Shown here: one piece after another, positions 27,969 through 36,204 of the stretch
Layout of the letters: the number at the start of each line of letters is the position of its first letter
Position numbering within the stretch: the first letter of the stretch is position 1
Assembly (NCBI RefSeq): GCF_004339545.1
Contig: NZ_SMGD01000013.1
Location: forward strand, 409,453-473,452
DNA length: 64,000 nt
Direction: 5' to 3'
Origin: Celerinatantimonas diazotrophica
GTDB taxonomy: Bacteria; Pseudomonadota; Gammaproteobacteria; Enterobacterales; Celerinatantimonadaceae
The notes under the pieces: generated by a model
Databases searched by the model: none
Told to the model about the DNA's origin: nothing
The model's input: only the letters and a program-made list of their open reading frames with translations
Position numbers and translations under genes: made by a program

Positions 27969-27991
27969 AAAGCGGCAAAACTTACCGCTTT
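27969..27991 (-). terminator. Probable terminator after cheR
   Basis: AAAGCGG / CCGCTTT forms a 7-bp stem about 40 bp past the cheR stop. The downstream tract (GGTTATTT) is only moderately T-rich. It would separate cheV-cheR from flgBCDE. Confidence 0.5.
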
Positions 27992-28029
27992 GCCGCCTTT
28001 CTGGTCATTTTTTATCCTCACAAAGAGGA

Positions 28030-28851
28030 CTATTTTAATCGGTAGATAATCCCCGGATTACAGCGGATCATTTCGAAACGATCCGTTAGCCCGGTCAGGG
28101 ATTCGGACGCTCCCAGAATTAAATATCCATTGGGGTTAAGCGCCCCAGCAAACTGATTTAGAATCTTAGACTTAAGATCTGCAGAAAAATAGATCAACAC
28201 ATTCCGACAGAAAATAATGTCAAATTTACCTAAAAGCGAATAGCTATCCAGTAAGTTCAGTGGCCGAAAGCTAACATATTTACGAACCGCTTCATTCACT
28301 CGGAAATGACCATGCCCGACATCTTCAAAAAACTGTCGTTTTCGCTCAGGAGATAAACCACGCGCTAAAGCAAGCGCGTCATATTCACCTTTTTTACAAT
28401 GTTCGAGCATAGAGGGGGAAATATCAGTCCCTATAATCTGGACATTACTCAAAGCACCAGGTCGACGACGCAGAAATTCCTGAACGATCATAGCGATTGA
28501 ATAAGGCTCTTGCCCAGATGAGCAAGCGGCAGACCAGATCTTTGCGCCTCTTTTACTCTGTGCCATTTCCGGTAGCAATCGATCACCGAGCAATTGAAAC
28601 GGGTAGCTATCACGAAACCACAACGTCTCATTGGTGGTCATCGCATCAACGACTTCAGCCCGAATGCCTCGCTCACGCAAACTCATCGCCTGAGTAATTA
28701 GTGCACTTAAATTCCCTGAGCCAAATTTTTGCACCAGAGGAGATAGGCGACTTTTAACTAAATACTGTTTGTTATTTCCAAGGACGATGCCACACTGCTG
28801 CTCCAAAAAGCTGCTAAATTGGGAGTATAGCTCGTCTGAAAGCTCTTTCAC
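28030..28851 (-). CDS. cheR: Chemotaxis methyltransferase CheR
   Basis: 273 residues. An N-terminal helical CheR_N domain is followed by a SAM-binding domain with IWSAACSSGQEPYSIAM (near 105-121) and IIFCRNVLIYF (near 212). It methylates glutamates on chemoreceptors to set adaptation. It lies 19 bp after cheV and just upstream of flgB, the normal position in Vibrio-type flagellar loci. Confidence 0.94.
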   Translation of the reverse strand: MKELSDELYSQFSSFLEQQCGIVLGNNKQYLVKSRLSPLVQKFGSGNLSALITQAMSLRERGIRAEVVDAMTTNETLWFRDSYPFQLLGDRLLPEMAQSKRGAKIWSAACSSGQEPYSIAMIVQEFLRRRPGALSNVQIIGTDISPSMLEHCKKGEYDALALARGLSPERKRQFFEDVGHGHFRVNEAVRKYVSFRPLNLLDSYSLLGKFDIIFCRNVLIYFSADLKSKILNQFAGALNPNGYLILGASESLTGLTDRFEMIRCNPGIIYRLK

Positions 28852-28870
28852 GCGTTAAATACCTGCATTG

Positions 28871-29785
28871 TTAATTTTCAATTGAATTACGTACAGCAGA
28901 AGCCAACTCGTCCGGATTGAATTTTGCAATAAACGCATTCGCTCCGACCTTATCCACCATTGCTTGGTTGAAAACGCCACTTAAGGACGTATGCAATATC
29001 ACCTTCAGATCTCGTAGAGCTGGATCAGAGCGGATAGCAGCCGTCAGTGTATAACCATCCATCTCGGGCATTTCGATATCTGAAATGACCAGTGAATAAA
29101 GATCGTTGATTGGACCTTCTTTTGCCTTAGCTTTTAACAGATCAAGAGCTTCTTTACCATCTTTACAAAGGTCAACCTCAATTCCTAAAGAGGTTACTGC
29201 ACGTTTAACCTGATTTCGAGCTACGGAAGAGTCATCAGCAACCAATATTTTTTTATCATGGATAGACTCAGGTGCCTCATCAACAATACTGCTACTGACC
29301 TCTGTTGGGAACGGAGAAATCTCATCCAGAATTTTTTCTACATCCAGAATAGACACCAGCTCATTTTCAACTTCCGTCACCGCTGTCAGGTAATTCAATT
29401 TGCCTACACCTTTTGGGGGCGGCATAATGTTTTCCCAGTTCATGTTGATGATTCGTTCAACAGAGCCCACTAAAAACCCCTGAACAGAGCGGTTATACTC
29501 AGCAATGATGACAAACGCTTTGCTTAAATCAGTGATTGCAGGTCCTTTCGTCGCGCGGCTTAAATCAATAATAGAAATAGTTTGACCACGAATGTGGGCA
29601 ACCCCTCGAACTACCGAATTAAGTTTGGGTAAGGCTGTTAGTGGAGGACATTGCAACACCTCTTTAACCTTGAATACGTTAATTCCGTATCGCTGTTTTC
29701 CCACCAGGCGAAACATTAATAACTCTAATCGGTTCTGACCAACTAATTGCGTACGTTGGTTTACTGAATCTAGGATTCCCGCCAT
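28871..29785 (-). CDS. cheV: Chemotaxis coupling protein CheV
   Basis: 304 residues from ATG 29785. An N-terminal CheW domain (FRLVGKQRYGINVFKVKEVL, then VVRGVAHIRGQTISIIDLS) is fused to a C-terminal receiver domain (ILVADDSSVARNQVKR, phospho-acceptor in LVISDIEMPEMDG, Thr-Ser switch in ILHTSLSG). CheV couples receptors to CheA and can be phosphorylated as a sink. It is co-transcribed with cheR. Confidence 0.94.
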   Translation of the reverse strand: MAGILDSVNQRTQLVGQNRLELLMFRLVGKQRYGINVFKVKEVLQCPPLTALPKLNSVVRGVAHIRGQTISIIDLSRATKGPAITDLSKAFVIIAEYNRSVQGFLVGSVERIINMNWENIMPPPKGVGKLNYLTAVTEVENELVSILDVEKILDEISPFPTEVSSSIVDEAPESIHDKKILVADDSSVARNQVKRAVTSLGIEVDLCKDGKEALDLLKAKAKEGPINDLYSLVISDIEMPEMDGYTLTAAIRSDPALRDLKVILHTSLSGVFNQAMVDKVGANAFIAKFNPDELASAVRNSIEN

Positions 29786-29809
29786 GCTGAATATCTCTCC
29801 TTGAGCAAA

Positions 29810-29825
29810 AGGCACAACTTTTGCG
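29810..29825 (+). promoter_or_regulatory. Candidate sigma-54 promoter toward flgA
   Basis: Plus strand: AGGCAC, five bases, TTGCG, with exact GG-N10-GC spacing, about 145 bp upstream of flgA. One mismatch in each box. It lies in the cheV/flgA divergent region, where an early or middle flagellar promoter is expected. Confidence 0.5.
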
Positions 29826-29968
29826 TATAGATTGTCACAAAGTCAAAGTGAACGCTAAATTGTCATAAAATTGACGGTTATGCCGCTGCTTAAAAGTTGA
29901 TGTCTACTAAAGCATAGTAAAAAGCTTAAACATTCTCCGTTATATTTATATATCGACTGAAAATTAAA

Positions 29969-30649
29969 ATGATTAAACAGATTTTATGCTCAATTGCGTT
30001 ATTATTTATCAGTTATAACACATCGGCGACCCCTGACATTGCAAGTAAACTGCAAGCTCAGGCTGTTGCCTATGTCAAAAACAAAGTTGTGATCAAAGCC
30101 GACCAGCGAGTTAAAGTAGAAGCGGCGAATATTGATCCACGAACCAACTTTAAAAGCTGTAAAAACTTCCACTACTTTTTAACCGATCCACAGATAAGTA
30201 AACACAATACGGTTCGGGTTACCTGTGATGAAGACCATAATTTTCGACTCTATATCCCTGTCAAAGTCACGACATTAATTCCAATTGTTACAATGAAAAC
30301 AACTGCAGATGCAGGCGACACCATCGAACAATCTGATTTAAAAATAAGCTATTTAAGCCAAAATCGCATCTTTGGTACACATTATAGCCACATCAACGAG
30401 TTACTGGGAGCAAAATTAAAGCGCAGGGTCAATCGGAACCAACCACTAACTAGGTATGATATTTGCATAGTATGTCGAGGAGACTCAGTAAAAATTGTCG
30501 CCCAAGGGCGCGGATTATATATTAGTACTTCAGGAACAGCATTGGCGGACGGATTGGTAGGTGATACGATTAGAGTACGCAATAACCAATCGCAAAGAAC
30601 GATTAATGCTATTATTAACTCTGTTGGGAAAGTGACAGTTCGCATGTAA
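29969..30649 (+). CDS. flgA: P-ring assembly chaperone FlgA
   Basis: 226 residues with an N-terminal signal peptide (MIKQILCSIALLFISYNTSA). The SAF-like FlgA domain is in the second half (VTMKTTADAGDTIEQSDLKISYL, then LGAKLKRRVNRNQPLT). It helps FlgI assemble into the P ring in the periplasm. It is divergent from cheV and lies upstream of flgM. Confidence 0.92.
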   Translation: MIKQILCSIALLFISYNTSATPDIASKLQAQAVAYVKNKVVIKADQRVKVEAANIDPRTNFKSCKNFHYFLTDPQISKHNTVRVTCDEDHNFRLYIPVKVTTLIPIVTMKTTADAGDTIEQSDLKISYLSQNRIFGTHYSHINELLGAKLKRRVNRNQPLTRYDICIVCRGDSVKIVAQGRGLYISTSGTALADGLVGDTIRVRNNQSQRTINAIINSVGKVTVRM

Positions 30650-30656
30650 AACGTAT

Positions 30657-30683
30657 TAAAGTTTTCTATCACAGGGCCGATAG
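30657..30683 (+). promoter_or_regulatory. Sigma-28 (FliA) promoter of flgMN
   Basis: TAAAGTTT, 11 bases, GCCGATAG: a perfect -35, a one-mismatch -10 and exact spacing, 52 bp upstream of flgM. FliA therefore appears to drive its own anti-sigma factor, a feedback loop known from other flagellates. Confidence 0.92.
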
Positions 30684-30735
30684 AATCTGTAACTTTAATG
30701 CATTAAGTTAAACGAATAATCATGGGATGCCTTAT

Positions 30736-31074
30736 ATGGCTATGAATATCAATAACATAAGCGGTAGTCGCAGCAATTCTGTTGAGAATAATCGCAGTTC
30801 TGATAACCGTCAGGTACAGAGTAATAATAGCGATTCGAGTCAAACAAAAGCGACTGCCCCTCAGGATTCTGTCGTGTTGACTGATAAAGCTCGTCAATTA
30901 AATCAGATTGAAAATGGCCTCAGACAAAGTGATGCGGCGGGTGATGCCGAACGCAGTAAAAAAATCGCTGCGCTCAAACAAGCCATTGCCGATGGCAGCT
31001 ATCAAGTCGACGCGCCACGAGTCGCAAAAAAAATGGGGTCAATGGAAGACCAAATGAACACGCTTTATCGTTAG
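30736..31074 (+). CDS. flgM: Anti-sigma-28 factor FlgM
   Basis: 112 residues from ATG 30736 (MAMNINNISG); an in-frame ATG three codons earlier is possible. The N-terminus is Ser/Asn-rich and disordered, and the C-terminal half (DSVVLTDKARQLNQIENGL... KIAALKQAIADGSYQVDAPRVAKKM) is the FliA-binding region. FlgM holds FliA inactive until it is exported through the completed hook. Confidence 0.92.
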   Translation: MAMNINNISGSRSNSVENNRSSDNRQVQSNNSDSSQTKATAPQDSVVLTDKARQLNQIENGLRQSDAAGDAERSKKIAALKQAIADGSYQVDAPRVAKKMGSMEDQMNTLYR

Positions 31075-31087
31075 TCATTAGGCTATT

Positions 31088-31513
31088 GTGTCAATGTTAG
31101 AATCGCTTTTAACTCAGCAACAACAGCTTCTTGAGAAACTGATGCAAGCGCTGCAAGAAGAACAGCAGGTTTTAGCTGAGCGCAATATTGATGGAATCAA
31201 TGCCATTGCTCAGCAAAAGAATATTTTGTTGGAACAACTCAATGAAAACGATCACCTTATTGAAGCTCATCCCAAACGTCAGCTTTTAACATCAGAGCCA
31301 CAGCTTATAGCCAAACGTAAGCAGCTCACCAAAATGTTGTCTGTCTGCCAGCAGGCCAACACCATTAATGGCCGAATTATTAAAGCCAGCAGTGAAGAAG
31401 TTGAAAAGCTTGCCCATCAAATGAATCATCTTATGCAACAAACCTCAATGACCTACGACAAAGCAGGTCGCCAACATACAGCCAGTCGTCACGGCAAAAG
31501 TTTTAAAGCCTAG
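31088..31513 (+). CDS. flgN: Flagellar export chaperone FlgN
   Basis: 141 residues starting at GTG 31088 or ATG 31094. It is almost wholly helical, with a leucine/glutamine-rich N-terminus (LLTQQQQLLEKLMQALQEEQQVLAERN), as FlgN is. It chaperones FlgK and FlgL. It follows flgM by 13 bp. Confidence 0.88.
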   Translation: MSMLESLLTQQQQLLEKLMQALQEEQQVLAERNIDGINAIAQQKNILLEQLNENDHLIEAHPKRQLLTSEPQLIAKRKQLTKMLSVCQQANTINGRIIKASSEEVEKLAHQMNHLMQQTSMTYDKAGRQHTASRHGKSFKA

Positions 31514-31858
31514 TTCCGTTTTGTTATTTCCTGATTGATGAATTTTTTTCGCTACACCCATCAATGTTCATAGTCAATAAAAGCACTATCATGCAGGGCG
31601 AGTTGCCCCTCACCCGAGTGTTGCCATGCATTTTCAAGTTGCATAACGTTGCCCCATCCCCCCCCTTTTAGATGCCAGTTATCTTTTCTTGGGATGATTG
31701 ATTTTATGAACATTAAATATAAATAAGATGGACGCAACTAGCTGTATTTAGGGGCAACTTATACGACGCCATTGAGTGCTACATCCGGCATCATCATCTT
31801 AGAACTAAGATCCTAAATAAGCACCTCGTTCTACTAGGGGCGTTTCACCTTTAGTCAC
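31514..31858. other. Non-coding stretch after flgN
   Basis: No convincing gene. There is a short GC hairpin near 31597 (GGGCGA...GCCC), a run of nine C near 31668, and at 31834-31852 a degenerate copy of the inverted-repeat end of the adjacent miniature element. Confidence 0.5.
31834..31852. repeat. Degenerate copy of the miniature element's end
   Basis: CTAGGGGCGTTTCACCTTT matches the element's left end CTAGGGACTGTTGACCTTT at 15 of 19 positions and has the same orientation, only 24 bp away. It may be a relic of an earlier insertion or of a nested element. Confidence 0.45.
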
Positions 31859-31860
31859 TA

Positions 31861-32049
31861 GGGACTGTTGACCTTTTGTGATTCGTTTTGCAGAAATCTG
31901 AGAGGGATTTAGGCAAGGCAAACGTTGTGCCGTGTAGTTATTCTCCACAAAGAACGTTTAACGCTGGATAAATTCCTCTCAGATACTGCCCTTGGGGTTC
32001 ATTTAAACGCATTTTGAACAAAATTCAACCACCAAAGGTCAACAGTCCC
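31861..32049. mobile_element. 189-bp miniature inverted-repeat element (MITE)
   Basis: The ends are perfect inverted repeats: GGGACTGTTGACCTTT at the left and its exact complement at the right, each bordered by a TA (31859-31860 and 32050-32051) that looks like a target duplication. Inside, further palindromic blocks pair: ATCTGAGAGG with CCTCTCAGAT, and AAACGTT with AACGTTT. The whole element can fold into one long hairpin. It has no coding capacity. TA duplication and size suggest mobilisation by an IS630/Tc1-type transposase; that class is inferred. Confidence 0.8.
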
Positions 32050-32205
32050 TAGTTTTACAGCAATCTGTGCAAACCAATCATCTGTTCCAGATCATAGCGC
32101 CAATCCACTCTTGGAAATGATCGGCTTGATTCAGTACTCTGTTCGTCAAGCAAAAGAGAAACCATATAGATGTAAAACGTAAGATTTAAGTAACAGCATT
32201 AGACA

Positions 32206-32227
32206 AGAAAGCCGGTAAAAACCGGCT
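32206..32227 (-). terminator. Terminator of the FlgO-paralogue gene
   Basis: AGCCGGT / ACCGGCT forms a 7-bp stem with a 4-base loop, followed on the minus strand by TTTCTT. It lies 24 bp past the stop of the 32252-33004 gene. Confidence 0.75.
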
Positions 32228-32251
32228 AACAAATCAATAACTAGGTTGTAT

Positions 32252-33004
32252 TTATTTACTGTTAGACGACTGAATCAAGACCACGCCATCTTTCATCATA
32301 GGTTTATTACGGTTTGGATCAATATCCATTGCACTATCGTAAACACTCAGAGGAATTAACTGTTGCGCTGATGCAACAACAACTTTCGAGCGAGCCCCAA
32401 CTAATCGAGCATTCACAATATACCCACGTGAAGTCCGGTTATAGGTCCCAATTAATAGATATTCAATAGGCTGGACTTTAGGTAATTCACTGGTGTTTCG
32501 ACTATAGACAAAATCACCATTGTGAGTAATACGGATAAAGCCTGTCGCTTTATAGTCAATCAGCGACAAACCATGCTGTTGCATTTCAAACACAAAACTT
32601 TCAGACAATTGCATCCCAAATGGGCTGGTTTTTCGCAGATCTTCTAGTGAGACAAATGAAGCTACCCCGATCGGAGTATGAGGATTAACATACTTAGCAC
32701 TACGCATCATTTGATTAGCCATATCCGCGACATAATCTTCAAGCGTCAGATTTTGTGGGTTATCGTTCACCGGCTTTTCCATAACCGATGGCTTAGGCTG
32801 AGGAGCGGGTTTATCTGAAGATGGAGAAAATAAGCGCGCCCAAAAACCTTTTTTCTCCTCTTTAGGCGGCTGTTCATCTGTATAGCTATATGCAGATTTA
32901 GGAGTCGATGGCTCAGCACTGGGTTGCTCACTCTGGCCAAACCCTAACTGAGCACAACCGGTTAAAGTTATCGACATCAGAACACCGACTACAATCGCTT
33001 TCAT
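32252..33004 (-). CDS. FlgO-domain lipoprotein, second copy
   Basis: 250 residues. The lipoprotein signal MKAIVVGVLMSITLTGC ends in an LTGC lipobox, so Cys17 is the lipidated residue. A Pro/Lys-rich linker (about 30-95, probably peptidoglycan-spanning) leads to a FlgO domain (about 100-225) that shares with the 33627-34214 protein the pattern FG-QL-ES, GDF-x-SRN, Y-L-x-G-x-Y and the final R-x-VV-x-A. FlgO is an outer-membrane protein needed for stable polar flagella in Vibrio. Its linker and separate position make it a diverged paralogue, possibly at a different radial layer. Confidence 0.8.
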   Translation of the reverse strand: MKAIVVGVLMSITLTGCAQLGFGQSEQPSAEPSTPKSAYSYTDEQPPKEEKKGFWARLFSPSSDKPAPQPKPSVMEKPVNDNPQNLTLEDYVADMANQMMRSAKYVNPHTPIGVASFVSLEDLRKTSPFGMQLSESFVFEMQQHGLSLIDYKATGFIRITHNGDFVYSRNTSELPKVQPIEYLLIGTYNRTSRGYIVNARLVGARSKVVVASAQQLIPLSVYDSAMDIDPNRNKPMMKDGVVLIQSSNSK

Positions 33005-33133
33005 TACAGGCTTCCTTATTCATCTTTGCCATCATGCTGGCCATTCATCAAACCTGAGTCGTAACGGGTTTGACCTTATGCTTTTTCTATACTTAGCTTA
33101 TCGGCAGCCAACAGATGAACTTTATACTTTGCT

Positions 33134-33646
33134 TTAAGGTTCACTCGAACCTAGGTAACTGGTGTCAGCGTCAATCGTCGGCTGCATCGACATTGCAACG
33201 CGATATACTTCGCGAAAATCAAGTTCCATCTCGGTGACATAAGTATTTTTGACCCGATAAGATTTCAATACCCTTGCTCCCCGAATCACACCGTACACCG
33301 ATGCCTCCAACGATTGATTGCCTAAAATCATGTCTTTGACAGTGACATTACTCGCAACTTTCTGCCCATAAACTCGCTCAGACAACTCCCGATAAGCATC
33401 CAGTTTCGAAGCTCTCATCGCCTGTAACTCTTTGACCTGTTCAGTGGCCCCCATCTGCTCATTGATTGGAGCATAACCAACCGCTCGAATCACAGCAAAA
33501 GACTTAGGTGGGTTTTTCTTAATTGTGTCCTGACGATGTAATGTCGGTAATTTAAGATCCTTGATAGCGCTACAGCCTGTGAACCCGGGGATCATTAACA
33601 CGACTAACAAATACAGATACCATTTATTATTGCTGGCGAATATCAT
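33134..33646 (-). CDS. flgP: Flagellar outer-membrane lipoprotein FlgP
   Basis: 170 residues from ATG 33646; the frame is open earlier but this start gives a clean lipoprotein signal ending in FTGC. The mature part contains the FlgP/LPP20-like region (IRAVGYAPINEQMGATEQVKELQAMRASKLDAYRELSERVYGQKV). FlgP forms outer-membrane or basal-disc-like structures around polar flagella. It overlaps the upstream flgO stop by 20 bp, so the two are translationally linked. Confidence 0.88.
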   Translation of the reverse strand: MIFASNNKWYLYLLVVLMIPGFTGCSAIKDLKLPTLHRQDTIKKNPPKSFAVIRAVGYAPINEQMGATEQVKELQAMRASKLDAYRELSERVYGQKVASNVTVKDMILGNQSLEASVYGVIRGARVLKSYRVKNTYVTEMELDFREVYRVAMSMQPTIDADTSYLGSSEP

Positions 33647-34214
33647 CGCGAACCAATCCTCCATTGACTTCTCGAACTGCAGGCACAAGCGGGGCTATAT
33701 CAGCCGGAAAAAATTCATATGCGGCGCTAACCACCGCACGATCAGATAAGCGAATGATCCGTACATTCACGTGTAAACCTGAACGGCTTGGCTGATAACT
33801 TCCCACCAGCATATAAGTAATATTCATTTTCTTAACCAAATCAGCCGAGTTACGGCTTAACGCAAATTCGCCAGACGTTGGCACCATGGTTAAATGCCCC
33901 GTTAAACGGGGTTCAACCAAAGGAACACCTCGTGAATCAAACGCTGAATACATCGATTCAGCTAGCTGTCGTCCAAATCCATCAGTTTTATCCAACTGAT
34001 TTAAGTTCACAATGCTACTAATAGCTAATGTTTGGTTAGCCCGCATTCTCGGCATTTGATCCAGCAGCCGATCTGTTAAGCGTAAAATAACACTGTAAAG
34101 TTGATTATCTTTGCTCTCTTTAGGCGGTACATATGGATACTCAATCCGATGAGTGGTTACCATATCGCATCCAGAGAGCAAGACGATCAGTACAATTATA
34201 AGCCAGTAACGCAT
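33627..34214 (-). CDS. flgO: Flagellar outer-membrane lipoprotein FlgO
   Basis: 195 residues from ATG 34214, with signal MRYWLIIVLIVLLSGC and lipobox LSGC. The FlgO domain follows almost directly (TLAISSIVNLNQLDKTDGFGRQLAESMY ... GEFALSRNSADL ... YMLVGSYQPSRSGLHVNVRIIRLSDRAVVSAA). Its position upstream of and overlapping flgP matches the flgOP operon of Vibrio cholerae. FlgT, the usual third member, is not in the window. Confidence 0.88.
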   Translation of the reverse strand: MRYWLIIVLIVLLSGCDMVTTHRIEYPYVPPKESKDNQLYSVILRLTDRLLDQMPRMRANQTLAISSIVNLNQLDKTDGFGRQLAESMYSAFDSRGVPLVEPRLTGHLTMVPTSGEFALSRNSADLVKKMNITYMLVGSYQPSRSGLHVNVRIIRLSDRAVVSAAYEFFPADIAPLVPAVREVNGGLVRDDIRQQ

Positions 34215-34478
34215 CTTTGACTCCTTGCCATGATGAGCTCTTACTAGCAATTATTATTCCAATTTATTTCATGATGTATGTGACCAATAAATGGCGTACA
34301 TCTCAAACAACACCAAGCTGAACAAAAAATCTCAAACTCTTAAGTCATTCATCAACAAGGCGGGTCAAGAAAATGCAACCATGTATAATCAAGCCCATCT
34401 TTTCACGTAATGGTTGATTATTATCCAGTTCTAAAAGTGTGTTAATATCAAATGAGTTAACATGTCTGAAGTAACTAT

Positions 34479-36125
34479 ATGAGTGTCGAATTTAGCTATA
34501 ACAATCGGAAAATATTAATCGTTGATGATCAGCGAGCTTTTCAGATCATGCTCAAATCGATGCTCCAAAACTTTGGCGCAAATCAGATTCATTTTGCTCA
34601 TACCGCCGAACAGGCTTTAAGTTTTTGTAAAAAAACGGCCTATGATCTGCTATTGGTCGATTACAACTTAGGTGCAGGACAAAATGGCGCCCAGCTACTA
34701 GAAGAGCTACGGGCAACGCATATGATTTTACCTTCCACATTGTGTTTTATTATTACGGGAGAAAATCACAAAGCATTGGTCCTGAATGCATTAGAAGTTG
34801 AGCCGGATGATTTCATTACCAAACCATTTTCCCAAAATCAACTCAATCAACGTATCAAACGAGCAGCCTTAAAACGTGAAGCATTATTACCGGTTTATAT
34901 CGCTTTTGCCGAGCAACAGTACCAACGCGCAATCGATATCTGCCAGCAGTTCATCACTCAAAACAGCCGTTATAAAGGAATCTGTCAAAGCCTCGGCATT
35001 GAAGCAATGCTCCATCTGAAAAAATACCAGCAGGCCCGAGAATTATTACTTTCCCAATTAGCGAAAACCAAACAAACCCGCACCAAAGCGGTTCTGGCAA
35101 GGGTTGAATACCTACTCGGCAATCACCAACGAGCCATTGAGCTTTCAACCGAAGTCATTCTCCATAATCCATTTACGTTAAGTGCCTATGACAGTCTGTC
35201 TTTAGCGTTCTGGGATAATGGTGAAGTCGATAATGCTTTAAAAGCCATTCACAGAGCCAATGAACTGTGTCCCCTATCAATCAGCCGCCAGCAAATTATG
35301 GCTGAGCTAGCACTGGAAAGTGGTAATTTTAGATTAGCCAAAGAAGCATTTGGTCAGATCCTCAAATTAGCACGCTACTCAGTACACCGCGGTCCAGAAC
35401 ATTTATGTAATTTTATTCGAAGCCTAATCGATGAAGCACAGCATGAGGATGATCTCTATCGGAAAAACCGTCTACTTCAAGAAGTTGGCAATGTTTTATT
35501 TAAGGCTCGGCACGAAGAAGGTCAGAATAAGGAATTTGATTTTAATGCCTTTGAAGGTTTAAGTCAGGCTCGAGTGCTTGCCACCAAAGGAGAGATCCGC
35601 CAGGCCAAGCGAGTCTTATTTTCTAGTAACCAAAATTACATTCAAAAGCCTGCACAAGTCCCTAATGTTCTTTTAACGGACACTTTTTTAACCTTACATA
35701 ATGTAGGGGAATATGAATATGCAATGCCAATGATCGAGGAGCTCAAATCACGCCAAAATGATCTCGATCCATTGGCTTATAAGATCGCTAATAACGTATA
35801 TCAGTCAGAGGAATTTTCCAGCAAGATCATCACTTTTAAAGAGCTCAATCAACGCGGTATTGAGGCACACAATTGTGGCGACTATCAACAGGCTTATCAG
35901 CTATTTGCCAAAGCGTTGCGGCTGGCACCAGGTAATACTGGCGTTATTTTGAATCGTATTCAATCAATACTAAAACATCTGGCGACTTCGAATCAAAGAA
36001 GCATTCATGAGTTTGAAGAGTGTAAAATTAGCCTACAGTCCCTTGAGGGAATTCCTTTAAGTCCTACCCATACAAAGCGCTTGCAAACACTCAAAGACGA
36101 ATTTGAAATTATTGTGCGAAGTTAA
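34479..36125 (+). CDS. Response regulator with TPR-repeat output domain
   Basis: 548 residues. A complete receiver domain covers 1-125 (D16-D17, phospho-acceptor D61, T93, K115). The remainder is a helical solenoid with TPR-like units, for example YQRAIDICQQFI, YQQARELLL, HQRAIELSTEV and QQAYQLFAKALRLAPGNT. There is no DNA-binding or enzymatic domain, so output is probably protein-protein. Similar CheY-TPR hybrids occur in Vibrio and Shewanella. No histidine kinase is adjacent, though FlrB and the chemotaxis genes are a few kb away. It is divergent from flgO. Confidence 0.85.
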   Translation: MSVEFSYNNRKILIVDDQRAFQIMLKSMLQNFGANQIHFAHTAEQALSFCKKTAYDLLLVDYNLGAGQNGAQLLEELRATHMILPSTLCFIITGENHKALVLNALEVEPDDFITKPFSQNQLNQRIKRAALKREALLPVYIAFAEQQYQRAIDICQQFITQNSRYKGICQSLGIEAMLHLKKYQQARELLLSQLAKTKQTRTKAVLARVEYLLGNHQRAIELSTEVILHNPFTLSAYDSLSLAFWDNGEVDNALKAIHRANELCPLSISRQQIMAELALESGNFRLAKEAFGQILKLARYSVHRGPEHLCNFIRSLIDEAQHEDDLYRKNRLLQEVGNVLFKARHEEGQNKEFDFNAFEGLSQARVLATKGEIRQAKRVLFSSNQNYIQKPAQVPNVLLTDTFLTLHNVGEYEYAMPMIEELKSRQNDLDPLAYKIANNVYQSEEFSSKIITFKELNQRGIEAHNCGDYQQAYQLFAKALRLAPGNTGVILNRIQSILKHLATSNQRSIHEFEECKISLQSLEGIPLSPTHTKRLQTLKDEFEIIVRS

Positions 36126-36204
36126 CATCACTCCCAGGTAAACGATTCCGCCATTTTAGATATTTTGTTACTATCATGTAATCAATTTGCCAGCGAACCT
36201 AAAT

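Noticed and set aside
31660..31680. Run of nine C as a phase-variation tract
   Set aside because: It lies in non-coding DNA with no reading frame to switch and no clear promoter at the right distance.
32252..33004. Second FlgO gene as FlgT
   Set aside because: FlgT is longer and has three domains; this protein has a lipobox and one FlgO domain with the paralogue's residue pattern.
34215..34478. Sigma-54 promoter for flgO-flgP
   Set aside because: TTGGTG and TTGGTC stretches exist, but none has a TTGC box at the right spacing.
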